Shown here: one piece after another, positions 16,604-26,522 of the stretch | Layout: every line of letters begins with the position of its first letter | Position numbering within the stretch: position 1 is the stretch's first letter | DNA from: Candidatus Poribacteria bacterium | GTDB lineage: Bacteria > Poribacteria > WGA-4E > PCPOR2b | Reading direction: 5' to 3' | Length of the DNA: 51,110 nucleotides | Assembly (NCBI GenBank): GCA_003635265.1 | Contig: PYIZ01000004.1 | Location: forward strand, 1 to 51,110 | Notes under the pieces: model-generated | Told to the model about the DNA's origin: nothing | What the model saw: only the letters and a program-made list of their open reading frames with translations | Databases searched by the model: none | Made by a program: the position numbers and the translations under genes

Positions 16604-19099
16604 TTACTGTTTCACTGATTCCTTTATTTTTATTGATACCGAGCCTGAATCCGGAAAATCTGATTCGATTGACCGATAAGCATACCCCGCTGCCTCAACC
16701 GCAACGCGATACCGGCGCGCATGAACTCCGTGGAAAGTGGCTTTTCCAGTTCGATTTGTTACTAACGGAAAGGTGTGATCTAACGCAACCCTTGCACCGG
16801 CGATCGGTTTCCGTGAAATCCCGTCAACAACATGAATTTCAAGTTCCTTTTGAAGTAAGACTTCATCTCTCGTATCGGAGTTGAGTTCTTCTTCAAACAA
16901 TTGAGCGTTTTTCAAAAATTTCCACGTTCCCAAAAAGATTGCATACGCCTCCTGTGCGATGAGGGCAGGCGAGTTCGCAGATTCATGGAGATGTGGATGG
17001 TTGATAGAGCGGATCTCGAGCGCAAGTGCTATTTTGTTAGTTGACCGAATCTCCGGTGATTCTTCATCTCCAAACGTTTCAACCGGCGTCTTAAAAAGTG
17101 TGATGTTAAATCCATCAAGTATTGCCTTTAGATAGTTTTCCGCGACCTGATTCCCCGGATAACCTGTAGCGATTACCGATGGTTCGCCTTTGACCCGGGC
17201 ACCGTGATCGATCCGGAGGTAGTATCCGTCATGTTTAATGGCGTTGATTGCTTTGACCCGTTTCGGGACGGGGATCTTCTCATCTTTTTCGCGAACAAGG
17301 TGAACGCTTGCTCCAGCAAGTTCCAGCATCTCCTTGAGTGCTTTGACCACGGCGAGATTAAGATCTGCGGGAGCAACAGAATTGATGACAGGCGTTCCGC
17401 GTTCCGAACCGCCGTAACGTGCGTCGAGGACGAAGACTTTCCCGATAAGTGTACCATCTGCAATTGGATGCAGTTGGGGCTGGAGGACCTGTGCACTATT
17501 TGAAGTCGCGTTGGTCTCCAGTCGGAGGTTATAGTAGCCAGCTTTTGAAACGTTAAGGGTTACCTCCCCCGGTGAAACATTATCGAAAAAGAAGTGTCCA
17601 TCCGGATTGGTTGTTGTTCTGTTCTTTTTCGTCACTAACTGTACGGCTGCATCTGTGATGGTGTTTCCAGAAACATCGTGGACGCTGCCCTGAACAATCC
17701 CGCTCGAAATTTTCTCAAAACGGATGGTGATGGTTTCTGACTTGTTTTTGTAAGCAACCTTCACCCGCGCACGACCCGACTGTGGCTGCGTTGCGTCCGT
17801 ATGTAGGTAAAATCGTGCTTCTCCATTCTGTGAGAGGCTTTCGGTCGCGGCAAGCCGCCCAATTGATGTCTGAGCGTGAATCGGTTCGTCATCTGCGATT
17901 GGTCGACCATTTTTATCCAGAGCGGTAGCGGTAATACCGACGTAGCTTGCGCCATCAGGGGGAAGGGTTTTCGTCCATGCATGAAGTTTCAACTTTGCAG
18001 CGGGTGGGACAACTTTGAACCACTGCTCGCTCGGTAAGCTATGGTTTCCGTAGTAGTTGACAAGATCGGTTTCGACACGATGTACGCCGTTGGAGAGTGG
18101 CTTCGACGGGGTAATTACAATGAGATTTTTGGCGTGGAGATACTGGTGGGGAACAATAACACCATCGAGTTTGACGCGGATGGAGTTGGAAAAGACCTGT
18201 TGCCTTTTGAGCATCCATGCACCGCGTTCATGCACCCCATCCTCTACACGAATCTCAATACGCGGTTTCTTTGTTTCGATGGATGATTCTGGTGCTGGCG
18301 TCAGCAGAATGCCCTTAGGAAATCCCGCCGCAACGTAACGCGCAATCCCGATAAAATAGCCGTAAGCCTCACGCTTGTTGTATGACTCCTTTTTCAAACG
18401 CTGCTCTTCTTCGGGGTTGGAATAAAACGATGCTTCAACCAAAATAGCAGGACCCTTCGTTTGACGGAGTACGCCGAATCCGGATGGTATTATCAATCGA
18501 TCCGAATAGAGTCCTGTTGGCGTAAATTGCGGCAGCCGCAGCGCATCTGCAACGCTCTGCTGTACATAACGACCGAGATCTAAACTTGCGCGGGAATCAT
18601 CTGCATCTTGATGATACCATGTGGAGGTATAATTGGTTTCGGGGTTGCTGAAAAAGTTGTGGTGGAGGGAGATAAAAAAATCGACAGCGTTCTTATTAGC
18701 GAGTTTACTGCGGTCAGTGATACTGACAAAGGAATCATCGGTGCGCGTCATGAAGACAATCGCGCCTGCCTCCTTCAGGAATTCGCGCAGATACAGTGCC
18801 ACGTGTAGGTTCACCTCTGCCTCACGGAGCCCAGTTGGCCCGCGCTTGTAATTCAGCAGATGAGCCTGTCCACCGTGTCCTGGATCTAAACAAATTTTGA
18901 TTCCATCAAGGTAACGGGCATAAGGCGGAATCGCGAAATTGGCTTCGGGGAGCTTGCGCCATTCATTGAGTTCCTCAAGTTCATTGAGTTTCGCAGGCTC
19001 ATTAGGTGTTTCGGGTTTTTCCTGTTTTTCGCCGCAGCCAGTCAGTACAATTAATGCAAGGCAGATGAGGGAGAGGAGAGGTTTTTTTAAACGTATCAT
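16604..19099 (-). CDS. Lipoprotein N-acetylmuramoyl-L-alanine amidase with a second degenerate amidase-like domain
   Basis: The 831-residue protein starts with a lipoprotein signal (IVLTGC, lipidated C22). An Amidase_3 domain follows, with zinc ligands H75 (LDPGHGG), E93 and H146 (ISLHHN) and a catalytic-type Glu in LVEASFYSNPEEE. It should cleave the amide between MurNAc and the stem peptide. After a middle region with a carboxypeptidase-regulatory-like beta domain (GSVHDVSGNTITDAAVQLV), a second amidase-like fold appears at roughly 560-760. Its first motif has become LDARYGG, SLHH has become RIDHG, and the final Glu motif is LEIRS, so the zinc site is broken. A final beta domain (DGISRKPIAGARVAL) ends the protein. 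At 831 residues it is about twice the usual length. Confidence 0.9.
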   Translation of the reverse strand: MIRLKKPLLSLICLALIVLTGCGEKQEKPETPNEPAKLNELEELNEWRKLPEANFAIPPYARYLDGIKICLDPGHGGQAHLLNYKRGPTGLREAEVNLHVALYLREFLKEAGAIVFMTRTDDSFVSITDRSKLANKNAVDFFISLHHNFFSNPETNYTSTWYHQDADDSRASLDLGRYVQQSVADALRLPQFTPTGLYSDRLIIPSGFGVLRQTKGPAILVEASFYSNPEEEQRLKKESYNKREAYGYFIGIARYVAAGFPKGILLTPAPESSIETKKPRIEIRVEDGVHERGAWMLKRQQVFSNSIRVKLDGVIVPHQYLHAKNLIVITPSKPLSNGVHRVETDLVNYYGNHSLPSEQWFKVVPPAAKLKLHAWTKTLPPDGASYVGITATALDKNGRPIADDEPIHAQTSIGRLAATESLSQNGEARFYLHTDATQPQSGRARVKVAYKNKSETITIRFEKISSGIVQGSVHDVSGNTITDAAVQLVTKKNRTTTNPDGHFFFDNVSPGEVTLNVSKAGYYNLRLETNATSNSAQVLQPQLHPIADGTLIGKVFVLDARYGGSERGTPVINSVAPADLNLAVVKALKEMLELAGASVHLVREKDEKIPVPKRVKAINAIKHDGYYLRIDHGARVKGEPSVIATGYPGNQVAENYLKAILDGFNITLFKTPVETFGDEESPEIRSTNKIALALEIRSINHPHLHESANSPALIAQEAYAIFLGTWKFLKNAQLFEEELNSDTRDEVLLQKELEIHVVDGISRKPIAGARVALDHTFPLVTNRTGKATFHGVHARRYRVAVEAAGYAYRSIESDFPDSGSVSIKIKESVKQ

Positions 19100-19155
19100 T
19101 CTGTTGACCCTCGCAGGGAAAACGTGTCACCTCTCAAATCTGATGAATCTATTGA

Positions 19156-19683
19156 CTAGGAATCTTTTTGTAGTGCTTGCTGGTAGAGTGCGGTTCCGTA
19201 AAACTCATAGGAAGCTGCGGTATCTGGAACGTCAACTACATGAACCGTGAACCGAGCGGGCACTCCATTTTCCGGTAGGTAGTCACGGAAAAAGTTACTA
19301 TACGCTTGGGCATAGGCTTTACGCAGTCGTTCCTGCTCCGCTGCGTAACCCGCCGGATCGACAATCGGATTTGGAGCCTTGGGTTGGCAACCGAAGGCGT
19401 GAACCTCAATGAAATCTACGTCCTTCAGAGAATCACAAATACCCGCTTCTTGCAACCAAGATTCCCAACTTTTGAATACCAGTGGGATCTCCTGCTCTGG
19501 ATCCATCGAAACCAGTTCATCAAGGTTTAGGACTCCTTTTGCCGAATATCCGCCCGTTAGCCCCGAAAAATAGATTTTCAAATCCCCGTCTGGCAACGTC
19601 TCGGTGACTAAAGGGGACAACACCGGATGATCGCCTTGATAGTAATAGGTCAATTTCCCACGTTTTTTGACATTAAATGCCAT
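19156..19683 (-). CDS. Hypothetical protein, 175 aa
   Basis: The start ATG is well supported by GGAGGAATATAGG. The protein begins MAFNVKKRGKLTYYYQGDH and has mixed alpha/beta character with no signal or membrane segment. The middle holds FIEVHAFGCQPKAPNP and a helix EQERLRKAYAQAYSNFFRDYL; the end reads as a beta strand plus helix (FTVHVVDVPDTAASYEFYG). I do not recognise a family. It lies between the amidase gene and a strong terminator, so its own promoter should be in the 140-bp gap upstream or in the terminator region. Confidence 0.7.
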   Translation of the reverse strand: MAFNVKKRGKLTYYYQGDHPVLSPLVTETLPDGDLKIYFSGLTGGYSAKGVLNLDELVSMDPEQEIPLVFKSWESWLQEAGICDSLKDVDFIEVHAFGCQPKAPNPIVDPAGYAAEQERLRKAYAQAYSNFFRDYLPENGVPARFTVHVVDVPDTAASYEFYGTALYQQALQKDS

Positions 19684-19712
19684 CCTATATTCCTCCGCTA
19701 AATATCAACATT

Positions 19713-19744
19713 AAAAAAGCACCGAGGGGATGCGCTCGATGCTT
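19713..19744 (-). terminator. Intrinsic terminator
   Basis: In minus-strand RNA a 10-bp stem (AAGCATCGAG pairing CTCGGTGCTT, one G-U) closes an 8-nt loop and is followed by a run of six U. It ends the transcript carrying the CBM9-like gene and the 59-residue ORF, and lies just before the 175-aa hypothetical gene. Confidence 0.8.
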
Positions 19745-19824
19745 GGGTATCTGTAAGTGCTGAAATAGATCTTTAACTTCAAAAGGTCCCGTTCGTAAAA
19801 AGCCAGTATGACCTGCAACCACGA

Positions 19825-20004
19825 TTACCGTTTCTCTATCGTTCTGCCTATGAAGAAGATTAAAATTCCTATTGCGAGGGAGGCTACCTCTGCGCCCATA
19901 GCGGCACCTTCACTCAACCCGTAGGGTTTGACGCATCCAACATATAACCCCGCTCCCAGAAACGCCATTCCTATCAATTCTAATGCTTTACCGATGATAA
20001 ACAC
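19825..20004 (-). CDS. Small hydrophobic protein, 59 aa, GTG start
   Basis: A 60-codon frame (including stop) starts at GTG with GGAG 7 nt upstream. The frame is closed by a TAG 16 codons further up, and no ATG is available before residue 13. The product has two membrane segments, the first around FIIGKALELIGMAFLGAGLY and the second around EVASLAIGILIFFIGRT, joined by a short loop with Cys34-Val-Lys-Pro-Tyr, and ends with the basic tail RTIEKR. Length, hydrophobic periodicity, ribosome site and a terminator about 80 nt downstream support a real gene. Function unknown. Confidence 0.6.
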   Translation of the reverse strand: MFIIGKALELIGMAFLGAGLYVGCVKPYGLSEGAAMGAEVASLAIGILIFFIGRTIEKR

Positions 20005-20077
20005 TGCGAGCTCCGCGCACTTGAGTCTTGAGGCATCGGTGTCAATTGCCTAACTGCATTGGGCTGTTGCACGATGA

Positions 20078-20785
20078 TTAATAAAGTTGTTTGATACGCC
20101 CCCATTGTACCGCTTTTTGGTTTGCATTTAGCTTGATATTGGCTGTAAATACCATATCCGCAAGGGCATCTTCCGGTTCACTTTGTCCGGTTGGACCCCA
20201 GCGAAATTTGTGACTCAGGCGATCATCATCTACATCGTAGTAGTAAATTCCAAAACTGATGGTATCCTCTTTCCTCGGTGTCTGCATCAAGTCAAAACTC
20301 AATTCCACGGATTGCCCTCCATTTCCCCAATGAACCAACAGTCCATGATTGCCAGCGGCCATAATATCTTCTCCAACAGGAAGTATGTGACGGTATAAGT
20401 CACTCTGCTGACCTGAATGTTCTGTATCTATATAAATCTCTAGGCGATCTTGCAGATTGAGTTTTTCGTGGGCGGTTTCAATTTGGTCATCGGTCAATTC
20501 GATAGCTATGTAGAGAGAAGCGTTACGCCATACAGCAGCAAAGGTAGCTTGGAAGTCACTAAAGTCTCCCCAACGCTGATCCCCTTTGACATCATGGTCT
20601 AGGTGAGCAGATATAGCATCGTCCCATGCTGGGTCGTCAAGAAAGCCATCAACGACAGGCGCAACCTCTACCAATCTTGCTTTATATCTGAACTCCGCAC
20701 CTGTCTTCGGATCTATAATACGTGCGGAGCTATAACCGGCTGCAATCAATATGATTATTGTGCAAAGGAACAGCTTTTTCACCAT
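20078..20785 (-). CDS. Secreted protein with CBM9-like (carbohydrate-binding) domain
   Basis: The 235-residue product has a signal peptide (MVKKLFLCTIIILIAAGYSSA) and then a beta-sandwich pattern typical of CBM9-like domains: ARLVEVAPVVDGFLDDPAWDDA near the start, FAAVWRNASLYIAIELTDDQIE, and DRLEIYIDTEHSG. In other proteins this domain binds sugars or heme or serves as an extracytoplasmic sensor module; here it stands alone. It is preceded by a good sigma70 promoter with a short leader and is followed by the 59-residue ORF. Confidence 0.82.
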   Translation of the reverse strand: MVKKLFLCTIIILIAAGYSSARIIDPKTGAEFRYKARLVEVAPVVDGFLDDPAWDDAISAHLDHDVKGDQRWGDFSDFQATFAAVWRNASLYIAIELTDDQIETAHEKLNLQDRLEIYIDTEHSGQQSDLYRHILPVGEDIMAAGNHGLLVHWGNGGQSVELSFDLMQTPRKEDTISFGIYYYDVDDDRLSHKFRWGPTGQSEPEDALADMVFTANIKLNANQKAVQWGRIKQLY

Positions 20786-20842
20786 TTGGATCGCCCGCCT
20801 TAGATAAAAAGTTAAACTTTTAAGTTCAGTGAGGATATTGGT

Positions 20843-20871
20843 AGTATACTAGCTAGTGTATTGAGTGTCAA
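20843..20871 (-). promoter_or_regulatory. Sigma70-type promoter for the CBM9-like gene
   Basis: On the minus strand TTGACA (20866-20871) and TATACT (20843-20848) are 17 nt apart, 58 nt upstream of the start codon. The spacer contains an AGCTAG-centred near-palindrome (ATACTAGCTAGTGTAT on the plus strand), which could be an operator, though it may be fortuitous. Confidence 0.8.
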
Positions 20872-20968
20872 GGAAAAATGATTTACTTAGGTTACTGTAG
20901 AGGTGTGGCGATAATCTTCTGTAGAACTGCTCTGGCAGAAACGGTGGTGTCCCTTCAAGAATCTACCA

Positions 20969-22573
20969 TTATTGGGATTTCCAATCATTCCCCCAAAATC
21001 CCCAGTCAAGGAGTTGTCCTCCGGAATAGATAATGTAATCGGGCAGGAGTTGCATATCGAGATGACTTCCCCAGCATATTGCATCCGGTGTAACCCCAGC
21101 GTGCACCGCAACATACCGTTCTGGGTTTGAAGGATGAGGAAATATGGCAAAAACTGCTGTCCCATCGCCCGTGTACGATTTATCGGACAGATAGATTGTC
21201 TGACCCTCAAAGGTAATCGGCAGCTTACCTTCAAATTGTGATAGGACGGCGTTAGAATCATAAACGCCATATAGGAGCAGGTTGTTCGTCTGCAAGAGAG
21301 CTTCGGTGAGTTCAACATCAGGAATAACCGGGAGTTGGATAGCGTTATCCCCCATGATGCCACCGCGATGCACGCCTCCGTTTCTGCTGCGATAATATCC
21401 AACTGCGTCCTCGGCAACCCATTTGTTAAAAAATGTCTCTTCCTCTGTCCCAACTGTACCGGGTACAAGGATAAGTCCATCGAAAAAGAGATTGCTGATG
21501 GGACCGGATGCCCGGTGGCATTTCTCAGTGGAGAGATCAAAATTGCCATGCGCCCAAACGCCTTTAGGATCTCGTTGAAACTGTTTCTGGCGACTTAGGT
21601 TCATTAGTTCAAACGCTTGGTCATCAATTGTTATATCGACCGGTTCGCGCTTGTGAGTTGGTCCAAGCGAGAAGGTACGAATATTCTCAGTATGGACAAC
21701 GAGGTGGCTATCCTTGACGAAACGCGCATTAACCGCTCCTCGCTCGCCGTAGTGTGACAGTTGATCTACCGTGAGCCAGTATGATTGATTATGGCGTAGA
21801 TTATAGGTTTCTAGTGGAACATGATCTGGAAATCGCTGCTTCCGCTGCTTCAGCAGCCAAAGGATTACTTCCTCCCATATATCGGGGAGGCGGCACCCAT
21901 GACCAGTCTTAGGACTTTCTGTATATTTGTATGTGTAGCCCCGCTCTCCCATAAACTGCGCCATCTGACGGGAATGCTCAACCGGCACGCCACCGCCGAC
22001 GCCCCGATCCCATTGGCCGTGAATTATCCAAACAGGCGTATGGGCGAGGTTTTCGACGAGAAATGCAGCAGATCTAGCGCGCCAAGAGGGGATTTCCCAC
22101 TCGTGCATGTGGAACGTGAGTCCTCCCGGTTTTTCCCACAGTCGATAATCGCAATAACCACAAAACGGCGCAGCACCTGCGAAAAGATCTGGGTAATGCG
22201 AGATCAGATACCACGTTGCAGCCCCACCCATCGAACTGCCGGTGATTGTGATGCGGGCTCGGTCAATGGCGTAGTTTGAGGCAACATGTTCAATGGCTTC
22301 TAGGACATCAATTTCACCGTAGTTCTGATAAACGGAACCGGAACCTCGCCCCGTTGGTCTGAGGACGATACACGATTGATTGTGTCTGGCGGCGATCCCT
22401 GCAATCTGTTCGGTCAACTCGACTGCGCCGGGTAGATTCCCCAATGCGCCGGGGCTGACCTCTACAATTAAGGGCTTTGGTTCATCATTTGTGTCGGTTG
22501 CACATACCGCACAGGGATGTAACTTGCCATCAACCTTGGATTGAAAATACTGGAGTTGACCAACTGGCATCAT
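20969..22573 (-). CDS. Alpha/beta-hydrolase esterase, prolyl-oligopeptidase-like
   Basis: I place the start at the ATG at 22573 because GGGAGG sits 6 nt upstream; a start at 22642 would lie beyond a terminator hairpin. The product is then 534 residues. The first half is an alpha/beta-hydrolase domain with nucleophile elbow GSSMGGAA, an acid in HGQWDRGVGGG and a His in KTGHGCRLPD. The GRGSGSVYQNYGEIDV phrase resembles large esterases of the PHB-depolymerase/POP class. The second half (about 270-534) is a beta-rich region of unknown role. No signal peptide is apparent. The substrate could be a polysaccharide ester or a peptide. Confidence 0.85.
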   Translation of the reverse strand: MMPVGQLQYFQSKVDGKLHPCAVCATDTNDEPKPLIVEVSPGALGNLPGAVELTEQIAGIAARHNQSCIVLRPTGRGSGSVYQNYGEIDVLEAIEHVASNYAIDRARITITGSSMGGAATWYLISHYPDLFAGAAPFCGYCDYRLWEKPGGLTFHMHEWEIPSWRARSAAFLVENLAHTPVWIIHGQWDRGVGGGVPVEHSRQMAQFMGERGYTYKYTESPKTGHGCRLPDIWEEVILWLLKQRKQRFPDHVPLETYNLRHNQSYWLTVDQLSHYGERGAVNARFVKDSHLVVHTENIRTFSLGPTHKREPVDITIDDQAFELMNLSRQKQFQRDPKGVWAHGNFDLSTEKCHRASGPISNLFFDGLILVPGTVGTEEETFFNKWVAEDAVGYYRSRNGGVHRGGIMGDNAIQLPVIPDVELTEALLQTNNLLLYGVYDSNAVLSQFEGKLPITFEGQTIYLSDKSYTGDGTAVFAIFPHPSNPERYVAVHAGVTPDAICWGSHLDMQLLPDYIIYSGGQLLDWGFWGNDWKSQ

Positions 22574-22591
22574 GTGTTTCCCTCCCAAAGC

Positions 22592-22632
22592 AAAAAAGGG
22601 GAAACAACAGATTTTTCTGCTGCTTCCCCTTT
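22592..22632 (-). terminator. Strong intrinsic terminator behind atpDC
   Basis: In minus-strand RNA a 17-bp uninterrupted stem (22616-22632 pairing with 22595-22611, two G-U) has a 4-nt A loop and ends in a run of U. It follows the atpC stop by 30 nt and sits only about 19 nt before the esterase start codon, so it could also work as an attenuator for the esterase. Confidence 0.88.
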
Positions 22633-22662
22633 CATGAGTCAAATATCAGTTGATGAAAACTA

Positions 22663-23067
22663 CTAGTGTCCTGCAACCTTTAATCGATTCACAGCGCGAG
22701 CCAATGCGGCCTCCGCTCGCCCACGGTTAATATTTGGATCACGTGAGACAAGGAGTTCCTGTGCACGCTGGCGAGCAGATTCTGCGCGTTCGACATCGAT
22801 TTCATACGCCCACTCGGCGGTATCTGCTAACACAGTGACGCCGGTGCGTAAAACCTCAAAGACACCTCCGCTGGTTGCGATGGATTGGGGTGTGTCAGCT
22901 TCACGGATGCGAATTTCGCCAATATCCAGCACAGTTAGAAAGGGGAGGTGCCCGGCAAGGATCTCAAACGATCCCAGTTCACCGGGGGCTTTCACACTGG
23001 TAACGTCGCCCTCATAAATCAACTGTTCGGGTGTTCGGATTTCGAGATGTAATCTTTTTTCAAGCAT
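22663..23067 (-). CDS. atpC: ATP synthase F1 epsilon subunit
   Basis: The 134-residue product has the N-terminal beta-sandwich (LHLEIRTPEQLIYEGDVTSVKAPGELGSF and ILAGHLPFLTVLDIG) and a C-terminal two-helix hairpin (AESARQRAQELLV ... AEAALARAVNRLKV). Epsilon sits in the central stalk and can inhibit ATP hydrolysis. It starts 2 nt after the atpD stop, so the two are coupled. These two genes are detached from the other atp genes by about 5 kb of unrelated genes. Confidence 0.97.
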   Translation of the reverse strand: MLEKRLHLEIRTPEQLIYEGDVTSVKAPGELGSFEILAGHLPFLTVLDIGEIRIREADTPQSIATSGGVFEVLRTGVTVLADTAEWAYEIDVERAESARQRAQELLVSRDPNINRGRAEAALARAVNRLKVAGH

Positions 23068-23069
23068 AA

Positions 23070-24497
<1,428 letters not shown>

Positions 24498-24535
24498 TCA
24501 ATTATTTATTGAAAAATTCCTTTCTCGACAAAATA

Positions 24536-26332
24536 CTAAGCCGCACGAATTTGAGTTTTCGACATGGCATCCGCAAGCCGGAATTGCGTCGCGGCACGTC
24601 CACCCTCTGGTAGTCCTAGCGGCAAGCGAATATTTAAAAGAAATGGGCAGTTTTGCCTTTCAACCACGTCCAACCCATGTTCAATTGCCGCAGCAAGACG
24701 AGACTCCTCTTGGACGTGCATCCCCTCTATACCGACCCCCTCTGCGAGTTTCACGGGGTCAATTCCGTCTAGAACGACTCCAGCATATTCCCCGGTTTCC
24801 TTCATCACCCCATCCACGCTTCCGAAGGAGGAAGCAACCGCGCCATAGGATTGGTTGTTGGGAATAATGTAGAGGACCGGTACGCCATGATGTGCTGCGG
24901 TCCACAAACCTGACTCTGCGTACAACAGCGAACCGTCACCGACCAACCCAACAACCGGCTTTTCAGGGGCTGCGAGTTTCAAGCCGACCGCTCCACCAAC
25001 CCCGTAGCCCTCAGACCCACCGGCAGCCCGAATGTATCTGTTCCTGCCAGTGTCTGTCCCGTCTACGGTGTCTGATGAAAACGTATATCCGCCGACGGTG
25101 TCCCAAGGGACCGCATATTGTTCGAGCATCACCAACCCACCGCCACGACGCTCTAGGGCAGTGTCGAGCGTCTCTGCAACTATCCATGATCGGATCTGAT
25201 TTGGTCGAGCCTCAGTCCTCCACACCTCGTTTATTCGCTGTACGTGAAGCGCGGCAGCTTGTTCAATTACCCAAGCACCTCGCTCGTCAAAGTGGTTCGG
25301 GATTGAATGGCTTGACGCCAATTCAAGAAGCCGCTCGAAGGTCCGGCACTCATCCGCCAGAATCGCCATAGACAGATACGGGATATTTTTGATATTCTCA
25401 ATATCGGGTCCAATGGCGATAACCTGCCGCGCTTTAGAAAATACATCGAAATCTCCCGGCCTTCCGCCGCCCCTATGATGTATACCGATACAAACGATCA
25501 GGTCAGGTTGAAGGACATCTACCACCTGATCCAACCGTCCACAATTGAGTGGATGTTTCGTTGCGATGCTTCTTTCCCAAGTCCCGACGGGGACGTAGCT
25601 GCTGACACAGGGAACGCCAAAGTGTTCAGCGACCGCGATAATTAGGGCTTCTGCACCACTTTTCCAGACACCATCCCCAATATAAAACAGCGGGAACTTC
25701 GCGTCGTGCAAGGCAGATTCAATCTTCTCGACATCACTATCTGATGGATAACCCGCGTGGAGGTCTGGGAGGCTACCATCAATAATGTTCGTAGTTATCT
25801 GATCGGGCCCAAGTGCCCGATCATACACAGCGAGATGGACGGGCCCCACCGGCGGCGTTTTGGCGACTAGTAAGGCACGGTGAATTGCTTGTGGAAGCCC
25901 ATCGGGTTCGATCACGGTCCAGTTTTGCTTTGTAAAAGGCGTAGCGATGGATGTCGGTCCGAAACTGTGACTGAGATCGAGTTCAATCCGATCCGTGAAA
26001 CTACCAGTGTCACCTGCAAAGCTGATAACCACGACAGGTAAACCGCCAGACCAAATGTTGATTAGCTGCCCTAAACATTGGGCAAGTCCCGCAGCGAGGT
26101 GGACTACCATGACCGCCGGGTCGAGATTTGCCTGCGTATAACCGCCAGCTTGCGCTGCGACGGTGCCCTCATGGAGTGCCAAAATGCCATGTATATCTGG
26201 GTGAACATGCAGTGCGTCAAAAAAGCGTGCCTCGCGCGAGCCTGAATTATAAAACAGATATTTCACATCCAAGGCTGCAAGTTGCTCGACCATAACCTGA
26301 GATGGATTCGCTGTGATAGACCGCATTTGCAT
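24536..26332 (-). CDS. Thiamine-diphosphate-dependent enzyme (acetolactate synthase/benzoylformate decarboxylase-like)
   Basis: The 598-residue protein has the three-domain ThDP layout. The N-terminal pyrimidine-binding domain has the catalytic Glu (LALHEGTVAAQAGGYTQ, near residue 53), and a central domain follows. The C-terminal diphosphate-binding domain carries the GDGSLLYAESGLWTAAHHG motif, ending in PNNQSYG at the expected spacing for Mg-ThDP. It could decarboxylate or ligate 2-oxo acids. It is not obviously part of respiration; it lies between atpD and two lipoproteins, all on the same strand. Which 2-oxo acid it uses is not apparent. Confidence 0.87.
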   Translation of the reverse strand: MQMRSITANPSQVMVEQLAALDVKYLFYNSGSREARFFDALHVHPDIHGILALHEGTVAAQAGGYTQANLDPAVMVVHLAAGLAQCLGQLINIWSGGLPVVVISFAGDTGSFTDRIELDLSHSFGPTSIATPFTKQNWTVIEPDGLPQAIHRALLVAKTPPVGPVHLAVYDRALGPDQITTNIIDGSLPDLHAGYPSDSDVEKIESALHDAKFPLFYIGDGVWKSGAEALIIAVAEHFGVPCVSSYVPVGTWERSIATKHPLNCGRLDQVVDVLQPDLIVCIGIHHRGGGRPGDFDVFSKARQVIAIGPDIENIKNIPYLSMAILADECRTFERLLELASSHSIPNHFDERGAWVIEQAAALHVQRINEVWRTEARPNQIRSWIVAETLDTALERRGGGLVMLEQYAVPWDTVGGYTFSSDTVDGTDTGRNRYIRAAGGSEGYGVGGAVGLKLAAPEKPVVGLVGDGSLLYAESGLWTAAHHGVPVLYIIPNNQSYGAVASSFGSVDGVMKETGEYAGVVLDGIDPVKLAEGVGIEGMHVQEESRLAAAIEHGLDVVERQNCPFLLNIRLPLGLPEGGRAATQFRLADAMSKTQIRAA

Positions 26333-26522
26333 AAAGTGGCATTTCGCTTTCTTTGTTCAATGGCAAAAAACTTGGTTCTCGCTCCTTAGTCTCATCAAGG
26401 GGATTACTCGAACCCGCCCAAACTGCCGTTTTTGACAATGCGAATTTGCATTTAGGGTAAGTGGGGGCACGACTCCCTGAGCCCCGTAGGTCTGCTCAGA
26501 AAGCCGATGCCAATCTCAGCGA

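Noticed and set aside
20887..21549. Long minus-strand ORF overlapping the esterase
   Set aside because: It is in another frame of the esterase coding region, with no ribosome site and no recognisable protein pattern.
22573..22642. Longer N-terminus for the esterase
   Set aside because: It would be translated from within the terminator hairpin and lacks a ribosome site; GGGAGG precedes the ATG at 22573.
26463..26483. GGGGC/GCCCC hairpin downstream of the ThDP gene start region
   Set aside because: Stem of 5 bp with a 12-nt loop and no U-run; too weak to call.
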